Below are positions 5,153 through 9,439 of a stretch of DNA of 9,439 nt, piece by piece (position 1 is the stretch's first letter; every line of letters begins with the position of its first letter). The notes under the pieces are model-generated. The model was not told the DNA's origin. It saw nothing but the letters and a program-made list of their open reading frames with translations, and made no database searches. The stretch is from Acidobacteriota bacterium (lineage in GTDB: Bacteria; Acidobacteriota; Terriglobia; Terriglobales; Acidobacteriaceae): positions 1 through 9,439 of the forward strand of contig QHZX01000302.1 in assembly GCA_003224835.1 (NCBI GenBank). Reading direction: 5' to 3'. The position numbers were made by a program, and so were the translations under genes.

Positions 5153-7258
5153 GTGAAAGTCTATACAGGCGAAAACGTTAGGAATGTCGCATTAGTCGGC
5201 CATGGGCATGCCGGAAAGACGTCGTTAGTCTCGGCGATGCTCTACACGGCCGGCGCAACTCAACGGCAGGGGCGCGTGGACGATGGCAGCGCCACCACCG
5301 ATTACGACGAAGAAGAAATCTCGCGCAAGATGTCGATCTCGACAGGGCTTTCCTACGCTGAATGGGGACAGACAAAAATTAATCTGCTTGATACGCCCGG
5401 TTTCAACATGTTCGTACATGAGGCCAAGATGGTGCTGCCGGTGGTGGACGCAGCGCTTGTGGTGGTTGACGGAGTGGCAGGTGTGGAAGTCGTGACCCAG
5501 CGAGTGTGGAATTATTGCGACGAGTTCAACACGCCGCGCGTGATCGTCGCCAGCCGCATGGACCGCGAGCGTGCCGATGCCGAACGCGTGCTGGAGTCGC
5601 TAACCAACGCATTCGGTCGGAATGTCATTCCCCTCGAGTTGCCCATCGGTAAAGAAAAGAATTTGTCTGGCGTGGTGGATCTGGTCAACATGAAGGCGTA
5701 CACCTACGAGCTCGGCGGAAATGGCAAGGGCAAAGAAGGCGAGATTCCTGCCAACATGAAAGAGGCAGCGCAGGCAGCGCACGAGAGGCTTGTAGAACTC
5801 GTTGCCGAAGGCGACGATGCCCTAATGGAAGAATTCTTCGACAAAGGCACGATACCCGAAGAACATCTGGTTCCGGCGCTGCACAACGCCATTCGCGAAG
5901 ACAAGATTTTCCCGGTGCTGTTCGCATCTGGTTTGGGGAATGTGAGCACTGATCGGCTAATGGACTTCATCGTCGAGTTCACTCCTGCGGCAACGGAGCA
6001 CGAGTCGATTCGCGGCGAAGTCACTTCAGGAAATGGCGAGCCGCCTGCGCGGAAAGAGTCCGATACAGAGCCGACATCTTTATATGTATTCAAGACAGTC
6101 TCGGATCCATTTGCTGGGCGAATTTCTTACTTCAAAGTTTTTTCTGGCGTGCTGAAAAACGATGCAACGGTAACGAATTTTTCGCGCGGTTCACAGGAGA
6201 AGCTTGCGCATATTTCAGTTATGCAGGGAAAAACTGCGGTTCCGGTGAATGAACTGCATGCCGGTGACATCGGCGCGGTAGCCAAATTAAAAGACACGCT
6301 CACCGGCGACACTCTCGGAGACAAGTCCGCCCCGATTCAATATCCGCATGTGAAGCTGCCCGAACCGGCGATTACGTTTGCAATTGAGCCGAAGAGCCGA
6401 GCGGATGAAGACAAGCTCGGTCCGGGCATTCACAAAATGCTGGAAGAAGATGCGATGCTGCGCTTTTTCCGCGATTCGCAAACCAGAGAGTTTTTGATTG
6501 CGGGCACCGGTCAGCAACATATCGAAGTTGTGGTCGCGAAGCTGAAGAAGCGATACCACACTGAGGTCGTCCTGAAAGCGCCGAAGGTTCCCTATCGCGA
6601 AACCATTCGCGGACGGGCTGATGTGCAGGGCCGCCACAAGAAGCAAACCGGCGGCCACGGGCAGTATGGCGATTGCAAGATCAAGATGGAGCCGCTGCCG
6701 CGTGGATCAGAGTTCGAGTTTGTGAACGATATTTTTGGCGGCGCGATTCCCAAGAACTACATCCCGGCAATCGAGAAAGGCATTAAGGACGCGGCATCGC
6801 GCGGGTACCTGGCCGGGTTTCCCATGGTTGATTTCAAAGTCGTGCTCTACGACGGCTCGTATCACGATGTGGATTCGAACGACATGTCATTTCAGATGGC
6901 GGGACGCATCGCGTTCAGGAAAGCCATGGAACAAGCTAAGCCGACAATTCTCGAGCCAGTGATGCACGTTGAGATCACCGTGCCGGACGAATTTGCCGGC
7001 TCGATTATGGGTGACTTGAACGCGCGCCGCGGACGCATCCAGGGCATGGACAATAAGGGCGGCAACACGGTGGTAAAGGCGGAAGTGCCGATGTCAGAAA
7101 TGCTGACTTACGGGGTTGACCTCACCGCGATGACCCAGGGCCGCGGCAGTTTCAACATGGAAATGCACCACTACGATGTGGTGCCGGGGCAGCTGCAGGA
7201 AAAGATTATCGAGAAGGCGAAGGCGGCGAGAGGCGAGGTGAAGGAAGAGGAGGAGTGA
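5153..7258 (+). CDS. EF-G-like translation GTPase (EF-G2 type)
   Basis: The 701-residue protein has the full five-domain EF-G layout. The G domain is about residues 8-280, with P-loop G-H-G-H-A-G-K-T-S (16-24) and switch II D-T-P-G-F (80-84). Domain II is about 308-395, III 404-480, IV 481-600 (G-R-H-K-K-Q-T-G-G-H-G-Q-Y-G-D, 493-507) and V 601-690, closed by an acidic tail. Canonical EF-G drives tRNA-mRNA translocation. Two features separate this protein from it: D-T-P-G-H has Phe for the catalytic His, and N-K-x-D is replaced by S-R-M-D (134-137). Aromatic residues replacing that His are known in the EF-G2 group, whose ribosome-dependent GTPase is weak or absent in some members. No rpsL/rpsG/tuf genes flank it, which also fits a paralogue rather than the housekeeping fusA. 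Its exact role is unknown. Confidence 0.92.
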   Translation: MKVYTGENVRNVALVGHGHAGKTSLVSAMLYTAGATQRQGRVDDGSATTDYDEEEISRKMSISTGLSYAEWGQTKINLLDTPGFNMFVHEAKMVLPVVDAALVVVDGVAGVEVVTQRVWNYCDEFNTPRVIVASRMDRERADAERVLESLTNAFGRNVIPLELPIGKEKNLSGVVDLVNMKAYTYELGGNGKGKEGEIPANMKEAAQAAHERLVELVAEGDDALMEEFFDKGTIPEEHLVPALHNAIREDKIFPVLFASGLGNVSTDRLMDFIVEFTPAATEHESIRGEVTSGNGEPPARKESDTEPTSLYVFKTVSDPFAGRISYFKVFSGVLKNDATVTNFSRGSQEKLAHISVMQGKTAVPVNELHAGDIGAVAKLKDTLTGDTLGDKSAPIQYPHVKLPEPAITFAIEPKSRADEDKLGPGIHKMLEEDAMLRFFRDSQTREFLIAGTGQQHIEVVVAKLKKRYHTEVVLKAPKVPYRETIRGRADVQGRHKKQTGGHGQYGDCKIKMEPLPRGSEFEFVNDIFGGAIPKNYIPAIEKGIKDAASRGYLAGFPMVDFKVVLYDGSYHDVDSNDMSFQMAGRIAFRKAMEQAKPTILEPVMHVEITVPDEFAGSIMGDLNARRGRIQGMDNKGGNTVVKAEVPMSEMLTYGVDLTAMTQGRGSFNMEMHHYDVVPGQLQEKIIEKAKAARGEVKEEEE

Positions 7259-7276
7259 GTACCGCGCCTTGAGTCT

Positions 7277-7282
7277 TATAAT
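7277..7282 (+). promoter_or_regulatory. Perfect -10 element giving a probably leaderless antitoxin mRNA
   Basis: TATAAT matches the -10 consensus exactly and ends 8 nt before the ATG at 7291. Transcription would start at about 7289-7291, on or next to the start codon. No SD is present before the ATG, which fits leaderless translation. The -35 region falls in the last codons of the EF-G-like gene and is not a good match. Confidence 0.5.
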
Positions 7283-7290
7283 TAATCTGT

Positions 7291-7536
7291 ATGCTTGGAC
7301 ATCTAAATGGACGAATCGTTCGAGACCGCCAAATTTGCAATGGCGAGGCTGTCTTCCAAGGGACGCGGGTCACGCTTCGCACGGTGTTAGCCAGTTTAGC
7401 CGAGGGCGACACGCCCGATAACATACTCGCTGCTTTCCCAAGCCTGACTCCCGAAGATATTCGAGCAGCAATCGCTTTCGCCGCGGCTTCCGCCGAAGAA
7501 GACTTGCCAATCCCGGCAATTCCTGATGTTCGATGA
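7291..7536 (+). CDS. DUF433 antitoxin
   Basis: The 81-residue protein is a DUF433 domain (PF04255), the family repeatedly found as the antitoxin partner of DUF5615 PIN-like toxins. The hallmarks are R-I-V-R-D at residues 8-12, I-C-N-G-E-A-V-F-Q-G-T-R-V (15-27), and the segment L-T-P-E-D-I-R-A-A-I-A-F-A (52-64). The family is believed to bind DNA through a helix-turn-helix-like fold and to neutralise its toxin. The domain begins within the first eight residues, so this ATG is the only suitable start. There is no SD, and a perfect -10 lies just upstream, so the mRNA may be leaderless. The stop overlaps the toxin start as ATGA, a sign of translational coupling. It lies 32 nt after the EF-G-like gene on the same strand. 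Autoregulation is usual in such pairs; no operator is obvious here. Confidence 0.88.
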   Translation: MLGHLNGRIVRDRQICNGEAVFQGTRVTLRTVLASLAEGDTPDNILAAFPSLTPEDIRAAIAFAAASAEEDLPIPAIPDVR

Positions 7537-7889
7537 AAATCAAGCTGGACGAAAACCTCCCCGAAATTGTGGCAGAATTTCTTGAGAACCTCGGCCATAA
7601 CGTTCACACTACCATCAACGAAGGTTTGAAAGGTAAAGATGATCGGGCGATCTGGGCAGCCGCACAGGCCGAAACCAGATTTTTGATCACTCAAGACCTC
7701 GATTTTTCTGATATAGGCCACTTTACTCCGGGAACACACGCTGGCATTCTTCTGGTTCGTCTTCACGCGCCAAGTCGTCGAAATCTGATCATGACGGTTG
7801 AAAACATTTTTCGGACTGAATCTGTCGAACAATTGACTGGCTGCTTTGTGGTTGCGACTGAACGCAAGACCCGGATCATCAGGCCTTAG
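7533..7889 (+). CDS. DUF5615 PIN-like toxin (putative ribonuclease)
   Basis: The 118-residue protein fits the DUF5615 PIN-like family (PF18480), small presumed Mg-dependent RNases acting as toxins in type II toxin-antitoxin pairs. The acidic active-site candidates are in place: D6 and E7 in K-L-D-E-N-L-P at the N-terminus, D36/D37 in K-D-D-R-A-I, and D55, D57 and D60 in I-T-Q-D-L-D-F-S-D. G71-I-L-L-V-R-L follows as the usual core strand. The start codon overlaps the antitoxin stop (ATGA, 7533-7536), so translation is probably coupled to the antitoxin; no separate SD is needed. Nothing suggests truncation, so the toxin is likely functional. Its target is unknown, since family members have been little tested. 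Downstream the gene converges with gyrA, 170 nt away. Confidence 0.88.
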   Translation: MKIKLDENLPEIVAEFLENLGHNVHTTINEGLKGKDDRAIWAAAQAETRFLITQDLDFSDIGHFTPGTHAGILLVRLHAPSRRNLIMTVENIFRTESVEQLTGCFVVATERKTRIIRP

Positions 7890-7966
7890 ATTGCAAGAGC
7901 CCTGTTCACGTTCAAAGTTGAGAGGCACCAGGGGCCCTATCGATCACAAAGCGTCGCTCAAACACG

Positions 7967-7981
7967 GCTCTCCAGGAGAGC
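7967..7981. repeat. Perfect 15-nt palindrome GCTCTCC-A-GGAGAGC
   Basis: Two 7-nt arms are exactly complementary around a single central A. With a one-base centre it cannot form a normal hairpin without melting inner pairs. It looks more like a dimeric protein-binding site or a repeat fragment than a terminator. It lies 78 nt beyond the toxin stop. Confidence 0.45.
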
Positions 7982-7993
7982 ACGAAATAAACA

Positions 7994-8036
7994 CACCCCC
8001 TCGCCCTGTCGCAAACAGCGCGACTAGGCTGGGGCG
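7994..8036. repeat. Hairpin element related to that at 1248-1284
   Basis: The core stem is CCT-GTCGC (8005-8012) with GCGAC-(T)-AGG (8020-8028), loop AAACAGC, inside flanking CACCCCC and TGGGG. The order CACCC, CGCAAA, GCG and TGGGG resembles the hairpin after the CusF-like gene. It is suited to slow transcription from both sides, but there is no T-run. Confidence 0.4.
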
Positions 8037-8059
8037 ATTGTTTATAGCGATAGGACTAA

Positions 8060-9439
8060 TCACTGAATCAACCCGCCGTTGGGCTCCTCATCCGGCGGAA
8101 TCACCACTGCCGCCGCCACACGGTCCCCGGCTTCCATGTGCAGCTGGCGGACACCTTGCGCCGATCGGCCGGATTCGCGGATGGTGCTCGAATCCAAGCG
8201 GATGATTTTTAACTTTACCGTTGCGCTCGGTGGTTTTGACGTTGATCACGCCTGAGCCGCCGCGTCCCTGCAAGCGATATTCATCCGCGGGGGTGCGCTT
8301 TCCATATCCATTTTCGGTGATCGAAAGAATCAGCGACCCTTTAATCGGAATCGTCGCGTCGGTAGCGGTAGCTTCCGGCACTCCGGCTGCGGCTTTGGCC
8401 TTTTCAAGTTCGGCTTCGGCTTTCTTCGGATCTTTCGGGGTCGTCGCCATGCCGACGATGTAGTCCTTCTCGTCGAGCTTCATTCCGCGCACGCCATAAG
8501 CCGGACGGCCCATGTCGCGAACGTCAGCCTCGTCGAACCGGATGGCCTGGCCATCGTGCGAGGCCAGGAAGATAATCTGGCTGCCGTCGGTGAGCGTGGT
8601 GCCGACCAGCTCGTCCCCCTTGTCGATGCCGATGGCGATGATCCCGCGCGACATCACATTGCAGAAATCTTTCAGCGGCGTTTTTTTCACGGTGCCGTTA
8701 CGGGTGGCGAAGAAAATGTAGCGGCCCTCTTCTTCCAGATTGCGGACGGCGAGCATGTTGCGCACGGTTTCGCCCGGCTGCAGCGACACCAGATTGCCGA
8801 CGTGCTTGCCCTTGCCGGCTGCTGCCACGTCGGGAATTTCATACACCTTGAGCCAGTACACGCGGCCGGTGTTGGTGAAGATAAGAATGTAGGCGTGGGT
8901 CGACGCTATGAACAGATGCTCGACGAAATCCTCGTCCCGCGTTTTCATGCCGGTGCGGCCCGTGCCTCCGCGACGCTGCTGGCGATACGTGGATATAGGC
9001 GTGCGTTTGAGATACCCAGTGTGACTGACCGTGACCGCAACTTGCTCGTCAGCGATCAGGTCTTCGAGTTGGATTTCAGCGGCTTCGTCTTCGATCACCG
9101 TGCGACGCTCGTCGCCGTAGAGCTTCTTGATTTCCTCCAGCTCGGTGACGATGACCTTGCGCAGCTTTTTCTCCGAGCCGAGAATAGATTCGAATTCGGT
9201 GATGTTCTCGCGCGTGGTGCCGAGCTCTTTATTGATTTCGTCGATTGAAAGCCGAGTTAAACGGTGCAGTTGCAGTTCGAGAATTGCGTCGGCCTGGATC
9301 GAAGTAAACGGCTTCTCGGCTGGAAGCTTGGGAGCGCGACCGGTGGTGTTGATCTCGATCTTCTTGCCACCGAAGTACATCACCAAATTTTCGCGGGCGT
9401 CGGCGCGATTGGCGCTGCCGCGAATGATCGCGATCACGT
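8060..9439 (-). CDS. gyrA: DNA gyrase subunit A, C-terminal part (5' end outside window), with an apparent one-base frameshift
   Basis: The minus-strand frame enters from beyond 9439 and covers the end of the breakage-reunion domain and the beta-pinwheel DNA-wrapping domain. Near the edge come I-A-I-I-R-G-S-A-N and the tower/coiled-coil segment L-E-L-Q-L-H-R-L. The GyrA box Q-R-R-G-G-T-G follows about 100 residues later (near 8958-8978) and separates gyrase from topoisomerase IV. Repeated pinwheel blades then run to T-T-E-R-N-G-K-V-K. The main frame then becomes nonsense and stops at 8088. Dropping one base of the T5 run at 8206-8210 restores 48 typical residues (I-I-R-L-D-S-S-T-I-R-E-S-G, A-Q-G-V-R, then G-D-R-V) ending at TGA 8060-8062. 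The gene is essential, so a sequencing or assembly error is the likeliest cause. An Ala/Lys/Glu-rich stretch encoded by about 8334-8444 is inserted between two blades. The catalytic Tyr lies outside the window. Confidence 0.95.
8206..8210 (-). other. Frameshift point in gyrA (run of five T on +, five A on coding strand)
   Basis: In the main frame the codons GTT AAA AAT CAT lead to 39 unrelated residues. With four A instead of five the reading becomes GTT AAA ATC ATC and the conserved GyrA tail follows. The shift needed is +1. No stop or obviously rare codon sits at the site, which argues against programmed frameshifting. Confidence 0.85.

Larger units (their letters stand above)
7890..8059. 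other. Convergent intergenic region with hairpin elements, no gene
   Basis: This 170-nt gap lies between the toxin stop and the restored gyrA stop. I see no coding sequence. It holds a perfect 15-nt palindrome (7967-7981) and a repeat-like hairpin (about 7994-8036), but no classic T-tract terminator for either converging gene. Confidence 0.55.

Noticed and set aside
8206..8210. Programmed ribosomal frameshift in gyrA
   Set aside because: The shift needed is +1, with no stop codon, no rare hungry codon and no obvious stimulatory SD or pseudoknot nearby. A homopolymer indel is simpler.
8556..9248. 230-residue plus-strand open frame opposite gyrA
   Set aside because: It is the antisense shadow of gyrA; its length reflects GC-rich codon use.
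1..9439. CRISPR array, tRNA or rRNA genes, insertion sequences, prophage genes
   Set aside because: No regularly spaced repeats, cloverleaf, rRNA segments, transposase motifs or phage-type genes were seen on either strand.

Overview
The window looks like chromosomal DNA of an uncultured or environmental member of the Acidobacteriota (Koribacter/Edaphobacter-like). This is inferred from three things. First, the gene families present: a TonB-dependent receptor with an N-terminal carboxypeptidase-regulatory-like domain, an EF-G-like second translation factor, and a DUF433/DUF5615 pair. Second, moderate-to-high GC. Third, several short dispersed repeats in the gaps between genes that I remember as typical of that phylum. 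No database search was possible, so the taxonomic call is tentative.

Layout. Positions 1-58 hold the last codons of an unidentified plus-strand gene. After a gap of about 290 nt comes a small cold-shock protein gene (350-550, +) with a textbook terminator (571-600). Five genes then lie head-to-tail on the minus strand, transcribed from about 4902 down to 758: a DoxX-family membrane protein, a Cys/His-rich exported protein of unknown function, a 758-residue TonB-dependent receptor, a CusF-like copper-binding lipoprotein, and a vitamin K epoxide reductase (VKOR)-type thiol oxidoreductase. A 250-nt divergent gap separates them from an EF-G-like translation GTPase (5153-7258, +). A DUF433 antitoxin / DUF5615 PIN-like toxin pair (7291-7889, +) follows directly, with overlapping ATGA stop/start. 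The window closes with the C-terminal part of gyrA on the minus strand (8060 to beyond 9439), convergent with the toxin gene.

How the genes may work together. All five minus-strand products are predicted to be membrane-bound, exported or outer-membrane. Two of them (CusF-like lipoprotein, Cys/His-rich protein) are plausible metal binders and one makes disulfides. I infer a cell-envelope module for copper or another thiophilic metal plus redox protection; the shared operon is not proven. The EF-G-like protein and gyrase belong to core information processing, and the toxin-antitoxin pair is an accessory insert between them.

Points that most deserve a second look: a one-base frameshift near the 3' end of gyrA at a run of five T; a perfect TATAAT so close to the antitoxin start codon that its mRNA should be leaderless; the degenerate G4 motif (SRMD) and DTPGF in the EF-G-like protein; the Cys/His-rich exported protein between the receptor and DoxX; and an exact 18-bp repeat on both sides of the receptor gene.
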